This document shows positions 13,709-19,263 of a DNA stretch of 19,263 nt, one piece after another. The first letter of the stretch is position 1. The number at the start of each line of letters is the position of its first letter. A program made the position numbers and the translations under genes. The notes under the pieces were generated by a model. It ran no database searches. It was given only the letters and a program-made list of their open reading frames with translations, and was not told where the DNA came from. The stretch is from MA-ANB-1 sp040878225 (lineage in GTDB: Bacteria > Actinomycetota > Acidimicrobiia > Spongiisociales > ZC4RG35), in contig JBBDMR010000094.1 in NCBI GenBank assembly GCA_040878225.1, positions 1 to 19,263 of the forward strand. Direction: 5' to 3'.

Positions 13709-14173
13709 ATGGGTGAAGTCACCCAGAGCATTGAAGTCGATTCCGACGTTCGCACCGTTTACAACCAGTGGACCCAGTTCGAGGAGTTCCCTCGTTTCAT
13801 GGAGGGCGTGGAGAGGGTCGAGCAAATCGACGACCGGCACGTCCGCTGGCATGTGGACATCGCCGGAGTAGACCGGGAGTTCGAAGCAGAGATCACCGAG
13901 CAGACACCCGATCAACGAATCGCCTGGCGATCGCGTTCCGGTGTTGATCAGGGAGGTGTGGTGACTTTCCACGCTCTCAACGACGAGCAGACCAGGGTCA
14001 CGCTGCAAATGGACTTCGACCCTGATGGTTTTGTCGAGCAGGCCGGCGACAAGCTGGGCATAGTTTCGATGAGGGTCAAGGGCGACCTCAAACGATTCAA
14101 GGACTTCATCGAAGGCCGTGGCACCGAGACCGGCGCCTGGCGCGGGGAAGTGGACCGCTCCGAGACAGGCTGA
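13709..14173 (+). CDS. SRPBCC family protein (cyclase/dehydrase-like)
   Basis: A 154-residue SRPBCC protein: opening strand VTQSIEVDSDVRTVYNQWTQ, the FEEFPRFMEGVERVEQ helix region (24-39), HVRWHVDIAGVDREFEAEI (44-62), WRSRSG and a long C-terminal helix (about 110-135, GDKLGIVSMRVKGDLKRFKD). This is the COG5637-like type common in actinobacteria and cyanobacteria, often associated with stress or membranes; its ligand is unknown. AAGGAGGT lies four bases before the ATG, an excellent ribosome site. A SigB/SigF-type promoter precedes it, so expression in stress or stationary phase is likely. An internally deleted, broken copy of this gene lies at 14652-14882, beyond the STAS gene. Confidence 0.92.
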   Translation: MGEVTQSIEVDSDVRTVYNQWTQFEEFPRFMEGVERVEQIDDRHVRWHVDIAGVDREFEAEITEQTPDQRIAWRSRSGVDQGGVVTFHALNDEQTRVTLQMDFDPDGFVEQAGDKLGIVSMRVKGDLKRFKDFIEGRGTETGAWRGEVDRSETG

Positions 14174-14228
14174 TCCTACTAAACGAGAAAAGCAGCCAAT
14201 GGTCGCCGCAAGGTAACGGCACGCCGTC

Positions 14229-14612
14229 TCAGGCCTGTAACGATTTCGGTTGCGGAGACCCGCTGGATGAGGTGTCGAGTATCGATTGCAGCTGAAGGAG
14301 TTCGAGGAGACGTCGAACATATCGGGATGCACTCGTCATGGAGATCAGACTGCTAAACGGGTCGCCATCTGCAGGTGTTAGGAGGGCGCGGAGGCCAGCA
14401 CAGTCGATGAAGGTCACATCGGTCAGGTCGTAGCTAACCGATTTGTGCAGACCTTGGTACGGTCTCATGGCATTCTCGAGAAACACCGCTGTTGCCATAT
14501 CGAGTTCGCCTGAGATCTTGACGGCAAGCATCGCGTCGTCGTGGTTTAAGTCCACCGAGAGATTAATGCATGGTGCTGGCCCGATGTCGGAACCGATTAG
14601 CTGCGCTGACAT
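14229..14612 (-). CDS. STAS domain protein (anti-sigma factor antagonist-like)
   Basis: A 127-residue protein with a STAS domain like SpoIIAA/RsbV: LAVKISGELDMATAVFLENA (29-48), the strand SVSYDLTDVTFID (58-70), the loop D70-C-A-G-L74 and the final helix YVRRLLELLQLQSIL (98-112). Such proteins bind anti-sigma kinases and free a stress sigma factor; the kinase switches them off by phosphorylating Ser/Thr in D-S-[ST]-G-L. Here the positions are Cys71 and Ala72, so normal phospho-control looks impossible. The ATG at 14612 has AAAGG nearby; an open frame continues to 14774 without a ribosome site and inside the decayed SRPBCC copy. No sigma factor or kinase gene is in the window. Confidence 0.85.
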   Translation of the reverse strand: MSAQLIGSDIGPAPCINLSVDLNHDDAMLAVKISGELDMATAVFLENAMRPYQGLHKSVSYDLTDVTFIDCAGLRALLTPADGDPFSSLISMTSASRYVRRLLELLQLQSILDTSSSGSPQPKSLQA

Positions 14613-14651
14613 GGTGCCTTTCCCATACGGATCGGCTACCGGGGTCTCGGG

Positions 14652-14882
14652 CAGCAAGGTGGTTGAACTGTCATCCGGCTTAGCACGTCGAACGCTCGCC
14701 GGAAGTGCTGGACCTATCGACGCATTCCGAGAGTTTCCTCCTTTCACGGAGGGAGGGAAAACGACGAATGTCACACGTCCGCTGGGATGTGGACACCGGT
14801 GGATGAGTGTGAAGGCCGACTTCGAGGCGCTTTTAGGACGTCACTGCGCCGCGAGGAAGCGGACCGCTCGGAGATGGGCTAG
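14652..14882 (+). pseudogene. Decayed, internally deleted copy of the SRPBCC gene at 13709-14173
   Basis: Colinear segments match the intact gene: 14652-14663 to the ribosome-site region 13693-13704 (11 of 12), 14725-14753 to 13778-13806 (23 of 29, protein FREFPPFTEG versus FEEFPRFMEG), 14774-14795 to 13838-13859 (21 of 22), 14802-14820 to 14068-14086 (16 of 19) and 14856-14880 to 14147-14171 (21 of 25). About 200 bases are missing between the third and fourth segments, and small indels break the frame. The TACCGGGG upstream of the intact gene's ribosome site also recurs near 14637. It cannot encode a working SRPBCC fold. It spans the leader of the minus-strand STAS gene. Confidence 0.85.
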
Positions 14883-14897
14883 ATAGGGAGGGTGGCC

Positions 14898-15620
14898 TCA
14901 GAAATCCCGGAGGTCGAGGACCGACCCGGGGTCGAGGCCAGACTCCACCGCATCCCAGAGACGCCGGGCAGCATCTTCGGGGGCGACCAACTTGCCCTGC
15001 TCGTGCAGGTCGCGGAACCGCTGCACTCTCGGAAATTCCTCCTCCGACATCGACCTGATCGCGGCCTGCATCTCGGTGTCCATGACACCGGGAGCGATAG
15101 CGGCCACCCGAACCCCGCCCCGCAGCTTCTGCTCGGCACCCGCGTATCGGACCCACTGATCGAGCGCCGCCTTGCCCGATCCGTAGGCCGACCATCCCGG
15201 GTAGTCGTTGCTCGCAGCACCTGAAGAGATCATCACCAGGTCGTAGGTTCCATGCCTACCTCGTACGGCCGAGAGGAAGGCATGGCCGAGGACCTGGCCC
15301 GCTGCACTGTTGAGCACAACGTTGTTCACGTACGGTTCGAAATCGACCTCACCGGCAAAACCGATCGGATTCAGTGTTCCGGCGGCATGGATGAACACAG
15401 CACGGTCCGGGTTCTCGGCTTCGATGATGTCGGCGATCTGTCTCGACACCTCGCCCCAGGACGCGACATCGGCGAGGTCGGCGGTAACGTGTTCAATGGC
15501 TGAGCCCTCGGGCGGGCCTGACCGGCTGATGTCTACCACCCGCGCCGGGAACGGCACCGAACCGGCGAGGGCCAGCCCCAACCCGCTCGACCCTCCGCTG
15601 ATGATCACGACATTGCCCAT
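14898..15620 (-). CDS. SDR family oxidoreductase (sepiapterin reductase/YdfG-like)
   Basis: A 240-residue short-chain dehydrogenase. The nucleotide motif is SGGSSGLG (8-15), with Asp30 and Arg33 after the second strand; HAAG is at 78-81, and the catalytic residues are Ser132 or Ser133, Tyr146 and Lys150 (YGSGK). The segment VAAIAPGVMDTEMQ and the C-terminal VLDLRDF fit the sepiapterin-reductase-like SDR branch. Substrate unknown. The ATG at 15620 has only GGGG two bases upstream; instead TATCCT ends exactly six bases before it, suggesting a leaderless mRNA. It follows the channel-like gene by 44 bases. Confidence 0.9.
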   Translation of the reverse strand: MGNVVIISGGSSGLGLALAGSVPFPARVVDISRSGPPEGSAIEHVTADLADVASWGEVSRQIADIIEAENPDRAVFIHAAGTLNPIGFAGEVDFEPYVNNVVLNSAAGQVLGHAFLSAVRGRHGTYDLVMISSGAASNDYPGWSAYGSGKAALDQWVRYAGAEQKLRGGVRVAAIAPGVMDTEMQAAIRSMSEEEFPRVQRFRDLHEQGKLVAPEDAARRLWDAVESGLDPGSVLDLRDF

Positions 15621-15626
15621 GTCCCC

Positions 15627-15632
15627 AGGATA
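15627..15632 (-). promoter_or_regulatory. Candidate -10 element for a leaderless start (SDR gene)
   Basis: TATCCT on the minus strand fits the actinobacterial TANNNT -10 element. It is separated from the ATG at 15620 by GGGGAC, six bases, placing the transcription start at or next to the A of the start codon. There is no consensus -35 and no normal ribosome site. Confidence 0.4.
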
Positions 15633-15664
15633 AGGGATCCCGAAACGACGGTAGAGAGACCTCC

Positions 15665-16354
15665 CTAAGGGCTGGCGGGTCCTGCAGGGGAGGGAAGGGG
15701 ATTGGGCGGACCAGAGCCCTGGCGCTCGAGAAAATAGGCCCCGAGGGTGGCGGCGAGGGCAGCGAATACCACGACTGAGTACGCGGCGAGAGCCACGTCG
15801 AGAACCTTGGCGAATCCATCCGGCTGGGCAAGAGGTTCACCTGTGATGGTGGCCAGGGCCGCGGCATGAAGGGCGTCTCCATACCGATCGAATACCTCGA
15901 ACTCGTATAGGAGTTGACTGCTACCGAGCGCGGTGATAGCCGAGACCACAGCCAGCCAACCGACCCGGCTTCCGAGAACCCGGCGTGCCGAACGCGACGA
16001 GCGCACGGCGGAGGACAGCACGCGACCGGTGCGGAGGATGCGAATGGTCCGGACCAGGCGAAAGATCCTGAGAAACGGGAGGACCAGGAAGGCGACCTGC
16101 CACCAGTTCCGCTTGAGAAACTCTACGGTTCTCGGGGCGACGACGAGCCTGGCGACGAACTCTGCGACGAATATGAGCCAGATGAGCCAGCCCGCCACTG
16201 CCAGCCCCTTGCTAAGAGTGGTTCCGCTCGTGGCGAGGGATTCACCGATGACCACCAGGACGAACACGATCGACAGAGCACTCATCACTGGAGTCAGCCG
16301 GTCAAGCAACTCGTCGGCCCAGATCTCCCGCTCGACTTCCGAACGGTTAACCAC
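15665..16354 (-). CDS. Voltage-sensor ion channel-like membrane protein with atypical pore
   Basis: A 229-residue membrane protein laid out like a one-subunit voltage-gated channel. Helices lie at about 22-40, 52-72 and 86-94. The S4-like segment LRIFRLVRTIRILRTGR has Arg at 96, 99, 102, 105, 108 and 111, one every third residue. Helices at about 131-150 and 183-207 would be the pore pair, with a re-entrant region between them. That pore reads ALATITGEPLAQPDG where potassium channels have T-V-G-Y-G-D, so potassium selectivity is not supported. It may be a divergent cation channel or a voltage-sensing protein. The start is GTG at 16354, with GAGGTGA just upstream. It may be cotranscribed with the SDR gene 44 bases downstream. 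Confidence 0.78.
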   Translation of the reverse strand: MVNRSEVEREIWADELLDRLTPVMSALSIVFVLVVIGESLATSGTTLSKGLAVAGWLIWLIFVAEFVARLVVAPRTVEFLKRNWWQVAFLVLPFLRIFRLVRTIRILRTGRVLSSAVRSSRSARRVLGSRVGWLAVVSAITALGSSQLLYEFEVFDRYGDALHAAALATITGEPLAQPDGFAKVLDVALAAYSVVVFAALAATLGAYFLERQGSGPPNPLPSPAGPASP

Positions 16355-16521
16355 TCGTCACCTCTGTCGTCATCTGGCTCCAGGTCTGGCTATCAGAACA
16401 GGGTACCGAGGCGGGCCCAGTCCGCCCTGGCTATCTCGTCTTCGGCACTTCTGCCCAGAAATCTCCCAACCGAGGTGGGTGCCCGCGAGTGCTCGCCATG
16501 GACGACAGCCGCCCTGACAGA

Positions 16522-16968
16522 TCAGACGAACTCTGAATCGAGCAGGGGATCGACCCGGTCGACCCAGACTGCTGCTGCAGCAATGAGGATGTTGGGGATG
16601 GTTCCTGTCGCGGCATCACTCCACCACATGGCAATCACAAGCTGAGAGAGGATTGCCCCGGACAGGGCCCAGCGCGGCCACCAGGAGTGTCCCGTCAGGG
16701 CTCCCAATCCTGCGATGAGGAGTACGATCATCGCTCCCAGCCACATGAGGGCGAGTATGCGGGTTGTCGTGTCACCGACCGCTAGCGCCGGGCTTCCGCT
16801 CAGACTCTGAATGTCGGCAATGCCCCAAATCTGGATCGGCCCCATTACGTGGACGAGACCGTGTCCTATGGCCAGCAGCCCGACCATCCACCTGAACACT
16901 TTCGCGCCCGTCGATGGTCCCTCGATGGTGGCGCTGGCTCGAACATTGTCGAGATATGAATATGTCAC
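16522..16968 (-). CDS. Hypothetical four-helix membrane protein
   Basis: A 148-residue protein with four predicted membrane helices (about 24-44, 70-92, 97-117 and 122-137). The first contains a GHGLVHVMGP segment (36-44) with two His, and WW pairs occur at 96-97 and 115-116. I do not recognise a family with confidence; similar small proteins are often annotated only as hypothetical or DoxX-like. The start is GTG at 16968, with GGGGAG five bases upstream; an ATG two bases earlier is followed immediately by TGA. It lies 167 bases upstream of the channel-like gene, so joint transcription is possible but not shown. Palindromic sequences occur upstream at 17010-17020 and 17047-17060. Confidence 0.75.
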   Translation of the reverse strand: MTYSYLDNVRASATIEGPSTGAKVFRWMVGLLAIGHGLVHVMGPIQIWGIADIQSLSGSPALAVGDTTTRILALMWLGAMIVLLIAGLGALTGHSWWPRWALSGAILSQLVIAMWWSDAATGTIPNILIAAAAVWVDRVDPLLDSEFV

Positions 16969-17009
16969 ATCTGCTCCCCAGCGAGGGGAACGTAACGGCC
17001 CTCGCCTTC

Positions 17010-17060
17010 AGACAATGTCTCACAGTCACGATTCTGTCACCAGAGGATTAGGTCCCTAAT
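17010..17060. promoter_or_regulatory. Two palindromes upstream of the four-helix membrane protein gene
   Basis: AGACAATGTCT (17010-17020) is a palindrome with 5-base arms and one central base, and ATTAGGTCCCTAAT (17047-17060) has perfect 6-base arms. Both lie in the 133-base gap before the GTG at 16968. On the minus strand TTGTCT from the first palindrome is followed after 15 bases by TACGTT, a possible weak promoter, so a bound regulator could cover the -35. The second palindrome might belong to the 3' end of the dehydrogenase transcript instead. Confidence 0.3.
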
Positions 17061-17101
17061 AGTGGTGGCAAACTACTTTCTGTGGCTGGACGTTGGCGAT
17101 G

Positions 17102-18112
17102 TCATCCTCGTGTCGTCTTCACTTCGTTGCCCGATTGGTGCCCGGCGACGAATGCGGACACGTTGGCGAGGGTGGTGGCGGCGATCTGTGTCATCGCCTG
17201 ATGGGTGAAGAACGCCTGGTGGCCGGTGACCAGGACATTGGGAAAGGTCAGGAGTCGAGAGAAGACATCGTCCTGGATGATGTCGCCAGAATGGTCCTCG
17301 AAGAAGAGCTCGCTCTCCTCTTCGTAGACATCGAGGCCGAGGTGGCCGATCCGACCGTCTTTCAGCGCTTCGATCACTGCCTCGGTGTCGATGAGGGCTC
17401 CACGGCTGGTGTTGATCAACACCACGCCGCGCTTGACCAGCTCGAGCGTCTCCTGGTTGATGAGGTGGTGGGTGTCGGGGGTGAGTGGGCATTGGAGCGT
17501 GATGATGTCTGACTTGGACAACAGCGCATCGAGTTCGGTGTAGCTGACGCCGAGGGCGCGGGTGTCGTCGTTTGGATATGGATCGTATGCCATCACCTCG
17601 CATCCGAACCCGCGCAGGATCTGGGCGAGGACGTGGCCGATCTTCCCGGTGCCGATGATTCCGACCGTCTGGGTGTGGAGGTCGAATCCCATCAGGCCCT
17701 CGAGAGAGAAGTTACCTTCGCGCACCCGGTTCTGGGCACGGTGATATTTACGCCCCAGGGCGAGGATCATCCCCACCGTGAACTCGGCAACGGCGTGCGG
17801 GGAGTACTCGGGGACCCTGACCACCTCGAGCCCGAGGGCGGCGGCAGCATCGAGGTCGACATGATTGAACCCGGCCGAGCGAAGCGCGAGAAGCTGCGTG
17901 CCCCCTGATACGAGCTCGGCGAGCACGTCGGCCGATGCGTCATCATTGACGAAGATGCTCACCACCGGCATCCCCTCGGCGAGGCGGGCCGTTCCTTCGG
18001 TGAGCCGGGCTTCGAGAAAGGTCAGCTCATGGCCGTGGGCTTGGTTCGCCTCCGAGAGGTAAGCCTCGTCATATGGTTTGGTGCTGAACACCGCGATCTG
18101 CGTTTTCGCCAT
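17102..18112 (-). CDS. D-isomer 2-hydroxyacid dehydrogenase, D-lactate dehydrogenase (LdhA)-like
   Basis: A 336-residue NAD-dependent dehydrogenase that would interconvert a 2-ketoacid and a D-2-hydroxyacid, probably pyruvate and D-lactate. It has RSAGFNHVDL (78-87), EYSPHAVAEF (102-111), the nucleotide motif GTGKIG (154-159), the active-site Arg237 in NTSRG, acidic residues at DVYEEE (261-266) and the catalytic His298 in TGHQAFFT. YSPHAVAEF and the EEESELFFEDHSG insert are characteristic of the fermentative D-LDH branch, and length matches. The ATG at 18112 has no ribosome site, but TACCGT ends six bases before it, suggesting a leaderless mRNA. A longer frame to 18274 would overlap the divergent gene and is not favoured. 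Confidence 0.92.
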   Translation of the reverse strand: MAKTQIAVFSTKPYDEAYLSEANQAHGHELTFLEARLTEGTARLAEGMPVVSIFVNDDASADVLAELVSGGTQLLALRSAGFNHVDLDAAAALGLEVVRVPEYSPHAVAEFTVGMILALGRKYHRAQNRVREGNFSLEGLMGFDLHTQTVGIIGTGKIGHVLAQILRGFGCEVMAYDPYPNDDTRALGVSYTELDALLSKSDIITLQCPLTPDTHHLINQETLELVKRGVVLINTSRGALIDTEAVIEALKDGRIGHLGLDVYEEESELFFEDHSGDIIQDDVFSRLLTFPNVLVTGHQAFFTHQAMTQIAATTLANVSAFVAGHQSGNEVKTTRG

Positions 18113-18118
18113 CGGGTT

Positions 18119-18124
18119 ACGGTA
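18119..18124 (-). promoter_or_regulatory. Candidate -10 element for a leaderless start (D-LDH-like gene)
   Basis: TACCGT on the minus strand (TANNNT type) ends six bases (AACCCG) before the ATG at 18112, so transcription would begin at the start codon. No Shine-Dalgarno is present. The arrangement mirrors those at 15627 and 18240. Confidence 0.4.
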
Positions 18125-18239
18125 GCCACGAGCCTGAAACCGGTTCGAGGGTGTTGCCGGATCCGCATCCGAAGCTTCAAACGCTGTGAAGGGAGTTTCG
18201 AAATGGCGGATCAGCCGACCCGGCAAGCCACGGTCTGCG

Positions 18240-18245
18240 TAGTAT
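18240..18245 (+). promoter_or_regulatory. Candidate -10 element for a leaderless start (DUF6529 gene)
   Basis: TAGTAT, a good TANNNT element, is followed by CTCTCC and then the GTG start at 18252. The six-base spacing puts the transcription start at the G of the start codon. No ribosome site is present, and pyrimidines fill the place where one would be. Confidence 0.5.
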
Positions 18246-18251
18246 CTCTCC

Positions 18252-18812
18252 GTGACGGCGGCGACCCAGACCACGCACGGAATCCTCTGGAAGGCACTTC
18301 TGCTCGGCGGTGCCGTCGCGGTTGTGGCAGGGGTCTACGGCTCGGTCCACGACCCTGCCGGCCAGCAGACCATCTCGTTGTTCTTCTCGAACACGCTCAG
18401 CTTCAAGGCGTGGACCACGACCCTGATCCTGCTGTTCGCCCTGTTCCAGCTCTATTCGGCACTGCGGATGTGGGGCAAGGTGAGCTTTCCCAGCCAGCTG
18501 CCGTCATGGTTCGGCGATGCCCACCGTCTCTCCGGGACGTTGGCCTTTGCACTCAGCCTGCCGGTGGCGTTCCACTGTCTATGGGCGATCGGTTTCGAGC
18601 CCGACATGAGTGAGCTGCGCCGATTCGCCCACTCGCTGCTGGGGTGCCTCTTCTACGGTGCCTTCGCCACCAAGGTCACCCTGGTTCGCTCCCACGGCGG
18701 GCCGTCGTGGGGCCTACCGGTGATCGGGGGAGTGGTCTTCACCGCGCTGGTTGCGATCTGGCTGACCAGCTCGCTGTGGTTCTTCACCACCTTCGGCTTC
18801 CCCGGCATCTGA
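18252..18812 (+). CDS. DUF6529-type membrane protein (possible b-type heme protein)
   Basis: A 186-residue protein with five membrane helices (about 11-30, 53-74, 92-113, 128-146 and 156-178). His91 (GDAHRLSG) and His108 (PVAFHCLW) bracket the third helix, His127 begins the fourth and His148 follows it. Paired His at helix ends resemble ferric-reductase and cytochrome b561-type heme sites, so binding one or two b hemes is plausible. I match it from memory to the uncharacterised DUF6529 family. The start is GTG at 18252, probably leaderless. Its stop overlaps the cytochrome c start as TGATG, which indicates translational coupling and a shared job: electron transfer through the membrane to the periplasmic-side cytochrome. 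Substrate and direction are unknown. Confidence 0.8.
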   Translation: MTAATQTTHGILWKALLLGGAVAVVAGVYGSVHDPAGQQTISLFFSNTLSFKAWTTTLILLFALFQLYSALRMWGKVSFPSQLPSWFGDAHRLSGTLAFALSLPVAFHCLWAIGFEPDMSELRRFAHSLLGCLFYGAFATKVTLVRSHGGPSWGLPVIGGVVFTALVAIWLTSSLWFFTTFGFPGI

Positions 18813-19165
18813 TGTTCAAGCGGATCGTCGACGGGATTCAGGCGCTGGTGGCATTAGCCGCCCTGGCCACTGGCGTTCTGCTGGTGACGGTGAGCCCGAC
18901 TATCGCAGAGGTCGATATCCCCGACTTGTCGGCAGGAGCGGAGCTGTTCGCGTCGAACTGCTCGGCTTGCCATGGGCCGGAAGGGCAGGGAGGGCTTGGA
19001 CCCGCCCTGGCCGAAGGGTTGGAGAACTTCGAAGCTGTGGAAGATGTCGCGAGGTTCGTCTCGAACGGTGTGCCTGGGAGGATGCCCGGATTCGAGACCC
19101 GGTTGACGCCCGACCAGGTCAACGCAGTGGCCCAATTCGTGTGGACCGACCTCGCAGGGCGGTAG
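18812..19165 (+). CDS. Membrane-anchored mono-heme cytochrome c
   Basis: A 117-residue class I cytochrome c. One N-terminal membrane helix or uncleaved signal (about 9-30) is followed by the heme site C50-S-A-C53-H54 in ELFASNCSACHGPEGQGG; Met91 in PGRMPGF is the probable second iron ligand, and a C-terminal helix ends the domain (DQVNAVAQFVWTDLAG). It should carry single electrons on the outer face of the membrane. The ATG shares its A with the TGA of the DUF6529 gene (TGATG), so translation is coupled and the two proteins are likely partners. A longer frame in the same phase starts inside the upstream gene and is not favoured. It is followed closely by an initiator tRNA gene with its own promoter. 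Confidence 0.93.
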   Translation: MFKRIVDGIQALVALAALATGVLLVTVSPTIAEVDIPDLSAGAELFASNCSACHGPEGQGGLGPALAEGLENFEAVEDVARFVSNGVPGRMPGFETRLTPDQVNAVAQFVWTDLAGR

Positions 19166-19172
19166 TCACCGG

Positions 19173-19201
19173 TTGGCACAACCCTTGGGCTGGCTTACAA
19201 T
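19173..19201 (+). promoter_or_regulatory. Housekeeping promoter of the tRNA-fMet gene
   Basis: TTGGCA (19173-19178) and TACAAT (19196-19201) are separated by 17 bases, one mismatch each from the primary sigma-factor consensus with ideal spacing. Transcription would start near 19208, giving a leader of about 8 bases that RNase P would remove before the mature tRNA start at 19217. Confidence 0.75.
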
Positions 19202-19216
19202 TGGCTATTCCACCGA

Positions 19217-19263
<47 letters not shown>

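Noticed and set aside
14443..14886. Plus-strand 147-codon frame across the STAS start region
   Set aside because: Not an intact gene: its second half is the decayed SRPBCC copy and its first half is antisense to STAS.
18113..18274. Longer N-terminus for the D-LDH-like protein
   Set aside because: It would overlap the divergent DUF6529 start and its promoter, and the added 54 residues do not resemble the family.

Overview
The window is high-GC DNA packed with short operons. I read it as an actinobacterium, most likely from the Acidimicrobiia. The clues are DUF6458- and DUF6529-type small membrane proteins, a class F-like sortase beside a DUF4397 surface protein, frequent leaderless-looking starts, GTG starts, and an ATP-type rather than GTP-type PEP carboxykinase. 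The lineage is an inference from gene content; no rRNA is present.

Layout. Positions 1-74 hold the last 23 codons of a photolyase (+), overlapping tail to tail with a minus-strand run: SDR oxidoreductase (71-988), SRPBCC protein (985-1452), sortase (1475-2197) and its probable substrate, a DUF4397 protein (2256-3056). Then come TypA/BipA GTPase (3168-4988), a strong bidirectional terminator (5031-5067) and a 56-residue lipoprotein (5087-5257). A 684-base stretch with little certain content follows (5258-5941). Next are ATP-PEP carboxykinase (5942-7528) and a second SDR (7614-8372). A DUF6458 membrane protein (8563-8778, +) is followed by an amidohydrolase with a Tat-like segment (9032-10495, +), which converges on an unrecognised protein with nucleotidyltransferase-like motifs (10537-11871, -). 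A YtcJ-type amidohydrolase (12022-13635, +), a stand-alone SRPBCC protein (13709-14173, +), a STAS-domain protein (14229-14612, -), a third SDR (14898-15620, -), a voltage-sensor channel-like protein (15665-16354, -), a four-helix membrane protein (16522-16968, -) and a D-2-hydroxyacid dehydrogenase (17102-18112, -) follow. The window ends with a coupled pair, DUF6529 membrane protein plus cytochrome c (18252-19165, +), and the 5' part of initiator tRNA-fMet (19217-19263) behind a near-consensus promoter.

What stands out. (1) Three genes (lipoprotein, DUF6458, SRPBCC) are each preceded by a GTTT-N16-GGGTA[A/C/T] element with identical spacing, matching the SigB/SigF general-stress class. An anti-sigma-antagonist-like STAS protein is encoded in the same window, suggesting a local stress regulon. 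(2) Two decayed partial gene copies, not obvious from open reading frames, lie one gene away from their intact parents and in the same orientation: the 3' end of the nucleotidyltransferase-like gene (8829-8926) and an internally deleted copy of the SRPBCC gene (14652-14882). (3) Several proteins lack expected key residues: the sortase active-site Arg, the STAS phospho-acceptor and the channel selectivity filter. (4) The DUF6529-cytochrome c pair looks like a small, poorly described electron-transfer module.

I see no CRISPR array, insertion sequence, phage gene or obvious defence system. The parts closest to undescribed biology are the nucleotidyltransferase-like protein, the DUF6529-cytochrome pair and the putative stress regulon.
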